64,000 nt of DNA, taken from the NCBI GenBank assembly GCA_036346255.1, contig JAYEVH010000317.1:46455-110454 (forward strand), read 5' to 3'. The notes below the pieces were generated by a model, which worked only from the letters and a program-made list of their open reading frames with translations, did no database searches and was not told where the DNA came from. Positions 43,001-55,830 of the stretch are shown here, in pieces. The first letter of the stretch is position 1. Every line of letters starts with the position of its first letter. The position numbers were made by a program, and so were the translations under genes. The stretch comes from Ampelocalamus luodianensis (lineage: Eukaryota; Streptophyta; Magnoliopsida; Poales; Poaceae).

Positions 43001-44842
43001 GTGGCTCCAACGTTTTACTAAACGTGTTGTTTTCGTGGTGGGGCCGCAAGTAGCGATCGAGTTAGGAGGTTTAAGACAACGTTTAATTACTAATGATTGC
43101 CATTAACTCGTAATCATTTGCTACAGTCGTTGTCCGAGTACGACAACGGTTGTCCCGCACGCTTCACCGGCGACTCGCCGGTGATTTCGGCCACGGCGGC
43201 GCCAGCCAAGGGCCGGTAAAGATGTAGAATAGCAATGCGCTTCTATCGGAAGTAATCTCGACGATCGAGCCGACCAACGCGCTAGCCGAGTTGAGTTGGC
43301 GTGATACGAATACGGCAAAAGTAGCTATGCCGATTTGAAAGTGCTCGAGCAATTGAACACATGCTTATGCTCCTAGGGACTAGTAGGAATCTACCGAGCT
43401 CGGAGGGTGCTCGAGAGAAGGTCGGAGTTGACCGGAAAACCGCCGTACTGGAGAAGAAAGTAGCGGCGACGGCCACGTGGAGGAGATGACTGGAGCAATC
43501 CTAAGGTCAAAGAATGGTCAAGGCAGCTCAAGGATACCTTAGAGATGATAAGGACCTAAGGAATTGAAGAAAAGCTTACCAAAACAAGGTGGGAAATGAA
43601 AAGTTTGAGCTTGGTAGAAAAGGGCAAATTTCAATTCAAAGAAGACTGTCATGTATTCATAAAATTGTTTGAGGGGTTTCCATAACCATGTCGTAAGGCC
43701 CGATGTGACGCGAAGAAAGTTCGAGTACCTCAGGAGACGAAGATGACGAGGTGGTGCTCTCGGGCGTGCTCTTGACGTGAGCTAGAGCACGAAAGTGAAC
43801 CAGAGGCTACAAGCAAAGACAAGAACCGAGATTAGCAAAAATGGGAAAGGCATCGATCACGAGGACGACGGAACCAAGCGGAGGAAGCTTACACGGCGAG
43901 GATACGGAGAGCTTCCCTTCCTCACCGCCGAGAGGAAGAGTGAGGAAAAGGAGGGGCTTCGAGGGGTATTATGCTCGTGCGTTGACGGGGATGGAGGCGG
44001 CGTGAAGAGGAGGTGGCTCCGGAGTGGTTGCATGTGGCGGTGGCTAACGAGTAACGGCTCGCCAACGGCCGGAAGCAGAGAGGCACGGCCGCGTGGCTGC
44101 GGCATCCGAGCGCGCCTCGCGCGAGGTGGACGCGAGCCACGACCGGTCAAAGGTCGAGCGGTCGGCACAAGGTGACGCGACGTAGTGTTAATCGGATCTG
44201 TTGGATGGCGATCGGACGGGCGAGATTAGTGGTGTCGTTTTAAACTACCCAAACGGTGGCACGATCTCGAACGCCGATCTAAGATCCAAAGGTTGCAATG
44301 CCGTGGTGCAATTAGGCGGTTGGGCCGAGTCGGCTCGCCGAGTCGGACTCGAGCCCGAGGAATAGTAGCTGGTTGATCGAGTTTGGTGAGAATTTAAATG
44401 TTTTCTCCACTTTGACCAAGGGCTTAAAAATAGAAATAAAATTCCTAAAATCCTGAAATAATTTGTGGGGGTTCCTGGGAGTATATAGTTCCCATAAAAA
44501 TTATAAAACCCTATTGTTCATAATATAGTTTGTGATATTTAAATTCAAACATGTTGTATGTCTATAAATGTGGTTTGAATTTTAATGAGGTTCAAACTAG
44601 TCCCAAAAAATTTGGGAAAAAATATATTAATTCCTAATAATTAGTGTAGTATTTAAATAAATAGATTTCAGATGATGATCACAACTTTTTATCACTGATT
44701 TGAATTAAAAATTGAATCTTGATGTGTATGTTTACCTCAAATTAGATTTTCCAAGTACAATATATTATGAAATGATTTGAATTAGATAATGCAGGTTAGT
44801 GAAATACATATTAATTCCATTTAATTAGTTGGGGCTGTGACA
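40080..44842 (-). mobile_element. Solo LTR of family B, 4.76 kb, minus orientation
   Basis: Plus-strand ends are TGTGGGGACCCC at 40080 and GGGGCTGTGACA at 44842, flanked by ATATA (40075-40079 and 44843-44847). Its left 2.4 kb is the reverse complement of the LTR that precedes a primer-binding site at 6762. No primer site, gag, pol or second LTR is present, so this is a solo LTR left by LTR-LTR recombination. A GC-rich block lies at 42730-44380; open frames in it (for example 43795-44175) are not supported as genes. Confidence 0.85.
41032..41059. other. Twin-palindrome module, copy 5 (family B solo LTR)
   Basis: CTATTCGAATAG (41032-41043) and CCTGCAGG (41051-41058), about 7 bp apart. Confidence 0.85.
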
Positions 44843-44847
44843 ATATA

Positions 44848-45049
44848 TATCGCTATAGAAAACAAAGACTACGTACACACTAGAATCGGCTATATATCGC
44901 TATAGAGTAAGACATGCACCCAAGTTAAATTGGACAAAGACAAGGAGGGATATTTAGTTGCGATCCAACTCCCATCATATATGAATGTGGATGCGTACAT
45001 GTTGCAATCTGTAGTACTACGATTGGCCTTGATTCCGTGATCATATAAT
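44848..45049. other. P450-cluster DNA right of the solo LTR
   Basis: It continues upstream copy 2 (AGAAAACAAAGAC) and then repeats GTTGCAATCTGTAGTACTAC from 39408, which there leads into the P450 intron remnant. So a third P450 copy once lay here. It is cut at 45050 by an LTR. Confidence 0.55.
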
Positions 45050-45975
45050 TGTAACGGCCCCGATTTTGTGGATGTTAAACCCTTCGAAGCTGCTCGAGGA
45101 TGTGCGATTGCGAAGCAAATAACATCTCAAGCAAGCTTCGATTACAACAAAACCAGACTTTTATTACATAAGATTAAGGCTTATGACCGGTTTTCACTGA
45201 CGGGCTTCAAGCCCAAAGTTAATATAATACAAGACAAAGGACTTCAAACCACGAGCACGCTTGAGCGATCGAGACCTAAAAGCATGAGTTGTTGCCATCT
45301 GTGTGTCCACTGAATCCTGTTCACAAGGATCCTCTGCACTTTCCCAAGTTTTTTCTGTAGATGTTTTGTAAATTGTAAGAATGAGTACTACTACCGTACT
45401 CAACAAGCCACATGAAAAAGCTAAATAGTTACATGCAAGGAGTTCAAAGGATTGGTTAGGGTTTACCATACCTGGCATATGTGAATGCATTTGGTATATA
45501 TTTAAAACAGATTGTAAAACAATAAAACAGTAATAAATAATAACATCAGGGGTTTCTCAACAAAAGCACAAACCAACTTAACACCTCAAAATCTCTACTT
45601 ATACCTCTGTACTGGAATCACCCATTAACATAGCTTTATTAACCAGGAGCACGGCGTATTCGAATACCTTTGATTATACACTCTGCAGAGTTATCCAACT
45701 TTACTCACAAGATATCTCAAACTCATCTTGTCATGCAATATACACGTAACACGTTAGCGTGCATCGAGTGAGATAACCAAGCCTTTCACTCCTCAATCTT
45801 TCTAGTCTCTACTCGGTAGGTCTTAATCCATACAGCTCGGGAGACCACCGGCCAATGGTGGAATCCGCACTCTGAGGCTGATGGGCCTATACCGTTGTGT
45901 AGTTCAGCGAGTACCCTAATCGGTCCACTCCTGACTCACCCATTCGCGTGCTCGCCTCGACATACAAGCTACAGT
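45050..45975 (-). repeat. Fragment of another giant LTR (family E), truncated
   Basis: Starts TGTAACGGCCCCGATTTTG and carries the same module order as the other minus-oriented LTRs, including the twin palindrome, though the sequence is diverged. The far end is not found; similarity is lost near 45975. No primer-binding site is seen. Confidence 0.55.
45656..45690. other. Twin-palindrome module, copy 6 (family E), compensatory variant
   Basis: GTATTCGAATAC (45656-45667) and CTCTGCAGAG (45681-45690), 13 bp apart. The outer pair of the first dyad changed from C/G to G/C on both sides, keeping perfect symmetry. Confidence 0.85.
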
Positions 45976-46042
45976 TGACATCCTGTAGATATTCAATCGG
46001 AAGAGCAGTGTTGATGCAGCTCGACTATCTTCTGCTAATTCG

Positions 46043-46639
46043 GTGGGTTTTTTTGATATTTCGGATGTGCAGTTTGTTTTGCAAGAAGAAAAGGTGCTGA
46101 TGGCTACACAAGAGATCCAGAAAGAGGCTCTAGCTGTTGTTGTGCATGAAGATGTTTCAAGTGATGATGTTGCGCATGCGATCAAACCTATCCGTGAGGT
46201 ATGCATGTGTGCCGAGTCCCACGGCGCACGCCGTGCGTATCGTCGTGGAACCGAACTAGGGAAGACGGCGCATGGGCAAGATCACGGTGTACGTGTGGCG
46301 AGTCCGCATGTGCAGGTACATATGCATACATGTGTGTTTGATCCAGAAGGCCAAGTAGTGCAAGTCAAAGAGTGCTACGTGGTCATATTTCTTGGAGGAT
46401 GTTTGCATGTGTGTGTACAGGAGTCCAAGAAACCAGGTGCAAATCATGTTCTATACATGGAGAAAAAGCTTGCGGCATGTGAAGAGAAGATGGTGTGTAC
46501 ATGCTATAGTTCACGTGCGTGCATAAAAGCCATGCAACCAGAACTCCACGTACCCAAAAAGGAGTCCTTTTGGAATACAACTAATCCAGATATTTTTGGA
46601 GATAAAAGGAAACCAAACCAAGACATTAGCAACTACTAG
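46043..46639 (+). CDS. Orphan open frame, about 180-198 codons, unknown
   Basis: Open from 46043 (GTG) with the first in-frame ATG at 46100, to the stop at 46637. The product begins hydrophobic-acidic (FFDISDVQFVLQEEKVLM), is Cys- and His-rich in the middle (VHMHTCVFDPEG, GGCLHVCVQESKK) and basic at the end. I recognise no family; the Cys/His spacing does not match a known zinc finger that I can name. It lies between an LTR fragment and a TATA-bearing LTR-like stretch, so it is probably element-borne, possibly a captured exon. The open length is notable in this AT-rich setting, but coding is unproven. Confidence 0.3.
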   Translation: MGFFDISDVQFVLQEEKVLMATQEIQKEALAVVVHEDVSSDDVAHAIKPIREVCMCAESHGARRAYRRGTELGKTAHGQDHGVRVASPHVQVHMHTCVFDPEGQVVQVKECYVVIFLGGCLHVCVQESKKPGANHVLYMEKKLAACEEKMVCTCYSSRACIKAMQPELHVPKKESFWNTTNPDIFGDKRKPNQDISNY

Positions 46640-47394
46640 ATTGGGTTTGTTTGGGGCACGTCCAGATATTACGTGATATCTTTTCTTGCTGCATGCATCT
46701 ACATGACTTTATGTTCTCCACGTGATTTCCTTTGTCATGTGATTTAGGTGGGCCCACCGCAATCCGAGTAGTCTACAAGATTAAGATGACGCATACTATA
46801 ATATTTATCATACTTTTTTGAGTCGGTTTGTACTCGTATGTCTAATTTTAGTTAACCAAAATTTGGTTAAGGATTTTACATCCGAGATGTAAAGGATGTA
46901 TTCTAAAATCCTATTTACGTAGCTTGTTTTCCTTGAGTTAGCCCAGCGTCAAGTGCACGTATGAGTCCAAGTGTTCTTAAGCTAGGATATTCAGGTTCGA
47001 GTCAAAGTCCTAGATCACGTCAAATTTGTTTGCATTTGTTACCTACGTGTGTAAGGCTATATATAGCCAGGGGATGCCCCATGTAAAAGGGAGTTAGGTT
47101 TGGAGTTATGAATTAAAACACGCAGCGTGTTGACCTTCTACCGTTAGGGTTTATCCTCGCTTTATGTGTGTTCTTGTGAGTTCCAATCTTGGATTTCATT
47201 TTGGCGTGGTGGTTTCTAGTTGTGGTGCTAGGAGTTACTCGTTGGATCTTTGATCCCTATCTCTCGTTCGTGTACTGTGGTGTGCATGGGTGTGAGATTT
47301 ATCAAGAAGATTTGTGTCAGATTACTATTCATGTGCATGCTACTGTTCACGTGCATGGTACTGTTCATTCGACGCTAAGAGAAGAAGACGACGC
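46640..47394 (+). repeat. LTR-like promoter region, interrupted by element C
   Basis: Has a TATA box, GCTATATATAGCC, at 47056-47068, about 80 bp before GAATTAAAACACG, then TTTCATTTTGGCGTGG, as in plant LTR promoter/R/U5 regions. It contains several ACGTG boxes. It stops at the element C insertion; 60303-60474 may be its continuation. Confidence 0.4.
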
Positions 47395-50300
47395 TGTGAG
47401 CACCCCAGTTTATTTGGCTTGTAATGCTTAACCAACCACCGGTCCTAGCAAAGACAAATCAAATAATCGATCCTCGAGATATGTATACTTCCTAGAAAGC
47501 GATATACACACCTCGGTACAAAATTAGACATCAACTCCATTCCAAACATAGAGTCCAAACACTACACTACCAAACGGAAGATAAACAAATAGTAGTGTTA
47601 TTCAGGCATAAAGGCCGATGCACCACAAGGTACAAACATAACAACGAGTAAAGACATGAAGAAAAAGCGCCATAAGATGGCTATAAACAAAGCCAATCGG
47701 TGTGCCTTCAACCCACAAGGCATCCGACGGACCGCCAAGTCTAGTCGCCCACGAAACGGCAACACGACTCACGTAGTGAGGCCCTTGGGGCTCACCTTCT
47801 TCCTCTGCAACAAAACATTAAGCAAAGCACACAGTACAAATATTGTCTTTGTACCGCAAGGCGGCGTGTGAACTAGCGACCTATTCATATGCTACATGCG
47901 AGCTTATTTGGTGGAGGTCATATGTTTCATTTGCATAAAGCCAATTTTCATTTGCAATAAGGTAATACGATTTTAAAGGCAAGTTTGCAATTCATTTATA
48001 AGATTGAAATAACAAGAAGGATATTAATAACAAAAGCGAAAGATAAACAACCTAGAAGTGACTATCCCAATAGTCACCCCAACAATAGCACGAATCCTGC
48101 ATTCGCACCACCCATCAAGTTTTAATTTAAATGTTGTAGTCTAGTTCTTACAGGCGTATCCGAGCGTGTCCATAACCTAGGACGAGGCTATTCGAATAGT
48201 TTTAACCTCGCAGGGTGTACCAATGTACCCACACTTGGATCGCCTTTAAGCTAAAGCACACTTAGAAGGTATCTTTGTACACTAAGTCCTCGAGACTTTT
48301 TCCAATATTGTGTATTAACTACGAGCCGCTCGTATGGATAGAAACCCATACGCTTACATGGTAAAGCCGAAAAGACAACTACCCACTCAGGATAAAGCTT
48401 TTCGGACAACTACCATGCTCCCACCTCCATCCCTCCTGCGACCTCCTGCGACCCGGAGCCAATACACGCCAAAGTACTAGGTCAAGAGAGGTCCCATAAA
48501 CTCTAGTGTGGTTAGCACGCAAAATGCTCAGTACGGTGGCGCAAGTAACTCGGTCCTTAACTGACTCGGGCACCTTTCCAGTCACACCCAACAGATCACA
48601 CCAATCTTACCATTGTGCCCAAGTCTAAATCATTTTTGTTTTCATTTTTAATTTTGCAATTAAACATAGCAGAAATGCTAAAACATAAAGTTATAGTAAA
48701 TTTTGTGTGATCAAGGTTACCGACTAAAGTCGATAACGCTTGATTCTACCGATAGCTAAGCATGTCTAAACAAGTTGACCGGATCTACTAAGTGATAAGA
48801 GATCATCCAATGATCTCTAATCACAAACAAATAACTTAGGCTCGGTAGTAGAGATCAATATTTTGTCTACGGGATATGCGACTACGGATTTAACTAATCA
48901 ATTTAACACAAATTAAGCAATGCATACATACAAATGAAACAAAATATTAGACTTGAAAATCTGGGATTATCATGATCAGCGCTTGCACAGCTCTTTGTTG
49001 CTCAATATGTTGCGGAGGATCGTTCTCGGGTTGCCGCAAATATCGAAGCCTAGCGATAAAGCAATGAATAAGAACGAATAACACCGACCAAACTCAAAAT
49101 ACAACAACAAACAAACATGCTAAAACTCATACAATGACTTAAGCATGATATAACAAAATTTTAGAAACAGAGAACAAATCATTTTAAGATATTAAGAATT
49201 TTCTATGAATTTTCTAAGCTAAAAACACATCAAAACACTAGTTAATTACTTAACAAATTTTCATGAACAGAAACATAGCTATAACCTACTCTGATAATTA
49301 GTACACTAAGAAAGAAAATTTACAAAAATGGTTTCACTGGATTTGGACAATTATTGAAAAAGATATACATTTTCTAATTTAGAAGATACATAAAACATCA
49401 TTTAATTAATTAACCGATTTTTGCTACAGAGACAAGATTGAAACTAATTTTATTAAGTAGTACACTTAAAATGAAAATTAACAAAGACTAGTTTCATGCA
49501 ATTTGGATAAAATTTGAATTAGTTATGCATTTTACAAGTTTAATTGAATTATGATTCAACGAAAAACACAAACTAGAAATACTAAATCATTTCCAAATCT
49601 ATAATGCATTTATTCCAATTCGCATTCACAGCCGACTAGCCCTCACATCGACAATGGCCATGCGATCTTGACGGGGCAGCCCGGCCAGCCACGAGGCGAC
49701 GCCGGCGTATTCAAATAATGCGCCTTCGCTTTAACAATACGCAATCCAACACATCCGCTCAACGATAACACGTTTCACGAGAAAACGTATCACGATGTTT
49801 ACAATTCTTATCGGCGGTGGGACCCATGGCGACACGTGGAAAAACATAACGGTTGGATTAGGGATTTCTAAACTCACTTAACCCGAGAGGGCCACAAGTC
49901 GAGACTCGGACTAAACAAGATTAGCGCTAAACTAACTCCACCGGCGGCTCACCGGCGCAAGACGGACGGCGGCGCGCCGCGCGCAGATGAATCACGCGAT
50001 CGGTGGGGTTCAAAATGAGCGAGTGATACCTTGTTGTTCACGCGAGACTCCGCGAACCGATGGCGGTGGCGCGAGTCCGATGGTCGCCGAGACGAGCCCG
50101 CGGCAGCCGGAGGCGAGAAGAGGATGCGGCTTCCACGGAGATGACGTTACGAGCGGCGAGATGCCGGAAAACGCGCACCGGCCGCCCGGCGCCCGAAGGA
50201 TAAGCCCACGGCCTTGATGACGGAGGGGCGGTGGCGCCGGGAATCGGCACGGCGGCGCTACTGCGAGCTCGAGAAGAAAGCGTCGCGAAGCCTCGAGAAG

Positions 50301-51503
50301 CACCAAAGAGTGAAACAACATTACGATTAGACTCGGTGGTCGATTGCGATCCTTAAGGACTTCGTGTCGTGGTCGAGACTCACCGGGCGCGATTGCTCGC
50401 GCGGCCGAGATCACCGGAGCGGAGGCGATAAACACGCCCCGCGATATTGACGGACACCGATGGCTCGGGATGGAGAGGTTCTTTGTGAGAGAGTGGATCG
50501 CGATGGAGAGGTTCTTTGGCGCGAGGCGGCGCTTAGCATCGGCGCTACGCCGGGTTCTTCTCTTCTCGCCAAACAGAATCGGGCGAGAAGGCGAGAGAGC
50601 GGAAGAAAGCGGAGAACGAACGAGTGCGGTGAAGTTATAAAGCTCTGGCGAAGCCGGAGAGGACACGCGTCCCGGCGTGGCAGCGGCGAAGCTGCGTCGC
50701 AAGCGCATCGCGCTGAAGCGGCGGCGCTGCTCGGCGCAACGGAGAAGACGGTCGGGGCCCGACAGGGGTCGCTTGCGGCGGATCGTGTTGAAGCGGCGCG
50801 GCGAGTCCGCTTGATCAAGGATGCCGGCCGTTGGATCCGAGATGGGCGGTCGAGATCTCTGTATGCATTCGGACCGGTCGAATGCATACGCGACGTGGAT
50901 TGTTCGATTTGCATAGGATGGTCAGGATTGGCGGTGCAGCTAGTTGGCGCGACCGAGTCAAGCGCGATCGGACTCAAGTCGAGCTTGGTTCGAGCAGGAG
51001 GAACGATGATTCCAGATTTGAATTAGAAAGACAGAGAAGGTTTGGGAATTTTTAGAGGTAGCTCCTGAGCTCCAAAAATTCTGAAATTTTATGGTAGCTT
51101 CCTGGGACAGAGGGCAACCTTGTGTAAATTTTCCAGAAATTTTCATGCACTAGATTTTTCCCAAGAAAATTCACAAGCTGCTGTCCATAGTTTGACCAGA
51201 TTTTCAAACCAATTTGACTTGGCTATTTGAAATAGCAAACAAAATCTAAAAATTGTGAAATAATTCAGGAGGTAGATAAGATGATCAAGATGCTAGGAAA
51301 AATATTTGCAGATGATGATCACAAGTTTGAAGGCTAATAATTTGATGACAACAATTTCCAATCACAAGAATTAACTTCTAGAAAATTGGAAATTGCTAGG
51401 GAAAATTTGGAAAACTTCCAAATGATTTGAAGAGACAACAAAAGTTTTATTTCTCCTCAAAATTTTACATTTGAAATACAAACCCTAAGTTAGAGCTGTT
51501 ACA
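47395..51503 (-). repeat. Family C LTR, left copy (3' LTR)
   Basis: TGTGAGCACCCC to GAGCTGTTACA. It has an acceptor-like TTGTTGCAGAGG (reverse strand, near 47810), the twin palindrome, a GCTAAGCATG box near 48757 and a GC-rich block (49640-50990). Open frames in the GC-rich block (50010-50708, 50460-51026) recur only as copies of the LTR and look compositional. Confidence 0.9.
48188..48215. other. Twin-palindrome module, copy 7 (family C LTR)
   Basis: CTATTCGAATAG (48188-48199), then CCTCGCAGGG (48206-48215) where the sister LTR has CCCTGCAGG. A CTG read as TCG would explain the difference. Confidence 0.8.
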
Positions 51504-51514
51504 AATCTCCCCCT

Positions 51515-54500
51515 TACAGGAATCTCGCCTAGAGATTCGATCCACCGGAGAAGAATGATGGGTAATCTGCTGAGAGGCGATCTTCCCGCTCCCAAGTGGC
51601 TTCATCCTCGGAGTGGTTCGACCACTGGACTTTAAGGAACTTGATCACACGGTTCCTTGTTCTGCGTTCAGCTTCTTGAGGATACGAGCGGGGCGCTCAC
51701 GATAAGACGAGATCTTCCGCACATCGATATTTTCCAATGGTGTTTCCTCAACCGGAACACGGAGGCACTTCTTCAATTGCGACACATGGAAAACATCATG
51801 CACCCTCAAGTGTGTAGCCGGCAAGTCTAACTTGTAAGCAACAGCTCCCACTCTATCGATGATGCGGTAGGGTCAGGCATACCGAGAGCCAATTTGCCCT
51901 TGGCTAAACGACGATGACCTTTCGGAGGTGAGACTTTGAGATACACAAAGTCGTTGGTGGAAACTCATCTCACGCGACGCCGTCCGCATAGCTCTTCGCT
52001 CAGGTGAGCTACGCGCGCAAGTGCTCACGAATCAAGCGCTTGACTTTCCGCCTCATTGATCGAATCCGGGCCAAAGCGCCTTTCACCGATTCGACAGTTC
52101 AACGGTGTTCTGCGGCGCCGTCCATACAAAGCCTCAAATGGTGCCATACCGAGACTAGCACGGAAAGCTGTTGTTGTAGGAGAATTCGGCAAGCGGTAGG
52201 CACTTCTCCCAATTCTTTCCATAGGAAAGAACACTAGCGAACATATCTTCAAGCACGATTGGCGCGCGTCGACCATCCATCGCCCGAGGATGATAGGTGG
52301 TGAGCAGAAAGGGTACCCATGGCCTCCATGATCGTGCCAAAATCGGGAAGTGAAAAGAGAACCACGATCGACACTATCGTTCGTGGCACACCATGCGAGA
52401 CTCACAATGCGGGATATGTAAAGATCCGCTAGGCGATTTACATCAATTTTCGATCGCCTTTGGAAGGAAATGGGCCACCTTCGTCAATCGATCAATGATA
52501 ACCCATAATGCATCCTTCCCGCATGCAGGGCGGACCGATGATAAAATCCATGCCTCTAATCCTACTTCCATTCGGTATAGGCAAGGGTGAAGAAGACATT
52601 TGACGCCGATGTCGCCTTGGCGTGACAACATATGTCACATCCGGCAACGAACACAGCAATCTCGCTTCATGCGAGTCCACGAAATTCTCGCGAGATCTTG
52701 GTACATTTTGGTGGCCGGGATGGATGGACAAAGGCGAATCATGGGCCTCTGAAGAATCAAATCCCGCAACTCGGGACCTTTGGGACCACAAGTCGCGCCC
52801 AAACCATACGACACCGTGCTCATCTTACGTGGAAACACTTGGCGGACCCATTCTTGATGTTCTGCTTGATTTTACCCACACCATCATCCGATTGTTGTGC
52901 TGCCTTGATTTGATCCACCAAGGTAGGTTGCACAACCAAAGCGACAAGGGAACCATGCTCAACCAAACCCAAGTTGAGACGTTGAAATTACGCAAGAAGT
53001 GCGAGTTCTTTGCTCTTGGATCATCAAAGTATTGTAATACACTTTTCGGCTAAGTGCATCAGCAACCACATTGGCTTTGCCAGGATGATACTGAATACCC
53101 ATGTCATAATCTTTGATCAATTCCAACAAGTCCTCTGCCTGAGGTTCAGATCTGGCTGGGTGAACAAGTATTTCAAGCTCTTGTGATGGAAAACACCTCC
53201 ACGGTTTAGATCAAATAGTGCCGCCAGATCTTGAGTGCATGCACCACAGCAGCCAACTCTAAATCATGGGTAGGATAATTGAGCTCGTGAGGTCTCAACT
53301 GCCTGGATGCATAGGCAACTGCTTTGCCTTCCTGCATAAGAACACATCCAAGTCCCTGACGAGAGGCATCGCAATAAATATCGAAGCTCTTGTGAATATC
53401 AGGAAGAGTGAGGACTGGAGCTGAAGTCAAACGCTGTTTGAGCTCCTGAAAGCTCTCATCACAAGCAGAGGACCACACAAACTTCTTGTCCTTCTTGAGC
53501 AATTCAGTCATCGGCTTGGCGATCTTGGAGAAGTTCTCGATAAAGCGCGGTAGTAGCCCGCTAAACCGAAAACTCCGCACATCGGTGGCCCGACTTGGGT
53601 GCCCCAAGATAGAACATCGCCGACCTTATCGGGATCCACGGCTATGCCTCGGTGAAAGAACATGGCCCAAGAATGCCACTTCCTTCAACTGAACTCACAT
53701 TTCTTTGAACTTCGCATATATTTGGTGTTCCGCAATTTGCCCAAAACAATCTTGGATGCTCGGCATACTCTGCTTGATCTTGGAATAAATAAGAATATCA
53801 TCAATGAAGACCACCACAAATTGGTCCAAAAACTCCATGAATACCGAATTCATTAAGTTCATGAACAAAGCGGAGCATTGGTTAAGCCAAAGACATGACG
53901 GTGTACTCGTACAACCCATAACGAGTAGTGAAAGCCGTCTTTGAATATCCTCGAATCGATCGACTGATGATACCCCATTCTCAAATCAATCTTTGAGAAA
54001 CACAGGCTCGATCGGTGATCGAGCGGATCATCGATGCGGGGCAAAGGATATTTGTTCTTCACCGTCACCTCATTGAGAGGGACGGTAATCAACACATGCG
54101 CAAAGTCTTGTCCTTCTTCTTCACAAAGATCAGGACAACCCCAATGAGATGAACTGGGACGGATGAAACCCTTTGCTTGGAGCTCACCTGCTGCTTCTTC
54201 AATTCTTCTAGCTCATTGGGAGGCATTCGATCTGGCGCTTGAAATCGGGCGATGCGGGCAGCAACTCGATGACAAACTCCAGGTCTCGAACCGGAGGCAT
54301 CCCGGGCAAGTCTTCAGGAAAGACATCCCCAAAGTCAGATACTATGGGAACATCCTGAATCTGCAAGGCTGGCTTCGCCTCTAATACACATAGATGTAGC
54401 CCCTGAAGCTGCGGCGAAAATCCGACCTGCTCGCCTGAAGGGCTGGTGAGATAGACAATCTTCCTGGCACAATCGATCTGCCCCAAGTGTTGGGACAACC

Positions 54501-54870
54501 AATCCATGCCAAGAATCACATCCAGACTCGCTGAACTGAGCAAAATAAGGTTTGCCAAAAACCCCACTCCTCTGACTATGATAGGAACATCCCGACACTG
54601 TAGATCAGCTCTCATTTCCGACCCCGGAGAGCGGATGAGCAAAGGAACTCCCAAAGGAACACAGTGAAGACTACTAGCAGCAGCAAATGATCTTGAAATA
54701 AAAGAATGCGATGCTCGAGAATCAAATATCTGCAGCGGGGCGAATTAACAAGTGTACCCATCACGACATCCGGCGCCTCCTGAGCCTCCTCGGTGAAAGG
54801 TGGTTGACTCGGACGCTGCCGCACCTCGGTCTTCAATAATCTTCGTCGGTGGTGGCCTCCCCGCCGCGTC
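51515..54870 (-). pseudogene. pol: Element C pol, heavily frameshifted
   Basis: Recognisable pieces from right to left are: protease flank EEAQEAPDVVMGTLVNS (near 54790) and DVILGMDWLSQHLGQIDCA (near 54500); RT with PLNEVTVKNKYPLPRIDD, FSKIDLRMGYHQ and FIDDILIYSK (54095-53790); RNase H with CDASRQGLGCVLMQEG (53607-53206); integrase pieces IDRLTKVAHFLPK and MAPFEALYGRR (52790-52040); the C-terminal part with HDVFHVSQLKKCLRVP (51851-51645); and a chromodomain near 51520-51650. At least eight frame breaks separate them. Sequence is closer to element A than to copia. Many breaks lie at CAG/CTG/CCG sites, so the real element may be less damaged. Confidence 0.85.
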
Positions 54871-55830
54871 CTCCGTTAGGGCGGGGCTGCAACACTCGAG
54901 GCGAGCATTCGCATAATGGCCCTTGTTGTGGCGAAAACAAGTAACCTCGGCCGCCGGATTGCGGAGGCCGCTCTGTCTTTGGATCGCGGCGCACGTGGCT
55001 GAAACACGGCTGCGGTGGGCGAGGAGCTGGTGCAGATGGCCTCGGCGGTGGAGCAAAAGCAGGCCATGGTGATGGCCCGGCCGAGGACGAGTGAGGTGGT
55101 GTGAGTAGACCGATGTGCCTCCCATTTGCGCTGCGGGACTCGCCAGCGCCTTTGTCTTATGCTCGGCAACAATGGCCTTATCTACCAAGGCACGAAAGTC
55201 GAGAAAGTCCACAATAGATAGCATCCTGCGGCTCCTCGGACAAGCCATCCATAAACTTCTCTGCTTAGCCTCATCCGAGGCCACCTCCTGAGCATAACGA
55301 GCCAAATGATTGAACTCGTGCGGTGCTCCGTCACGAGACTTGCGCCTTGCTTGAGCGCGAGGAACTCCTTCTTCTTGACTTCATCGGGCCATCCGGGATG
55401 TGGGCCCGACGAAAAGTCGATTCGAACTCCTCCCGCGCGACCACATGGCCCGCGGTGCATGGCGAGATAGTTCTCCCACCATGAGTCTGCGCCCTCAGGT
55501 GGTGGGACCCAGCGAGAGTGCCTTATCATGCTCGGCAGCAGGCTATGTTGAGCTTCGCTCAACCATGCGCGCACCAATCATCCGCATCGAGAGGGTCCTC
55601 GAGGCGGAGAAAGTCGGCGGTGCGTGCGGAGGAACTCTGCAAGTCCCCGCGAGTCAGGTGGCCGCCACCACCGGCAGGAGTGGGTATTCCTAACAATAAC
55701 CTCCAAGATGCGTCTGGTCCATGCGGTTTCGCTCGATCCGAGCGAGAACCTCAACCATGGTCGGAGGAGAAGCTCCTCATCATGCCGACCTTGGCACGCA
55801 GCGTTCTCCGGCCATCTGTTTCACTAAAAC
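54871..55830 (-). pseudogene. gag: Element C gag, frameshifted
   Basis: Pieces in several frames match the element A gag layout: SWWENYLAMHRG for the AGAWW region, KKEFLALKQGASLVTE for the EFLALKQGDKSVMKY region, DFRALVDKAIVAEHK, and a knuckle-like CFRHNKGHYAN near 54950-54920 that has lost Cys spacing through an indel. The N-terminal part extends to about 55800. Confidence 0.75.

Noticed and set aside
43795..44175. 126-codon frame and its antisense partner
   Set aside because: Lies in the GC-rich block of the solo LTR; charged low-complexity product and both strands open.
50010..51026. Frames of 188-232 codons in the GC-rich block of the family C LTR, also near 59200-59787
   Set aside because: Same reason: compositional openness on both strands inside an LTR, no domain, not frame-conserved between the two LTRs.
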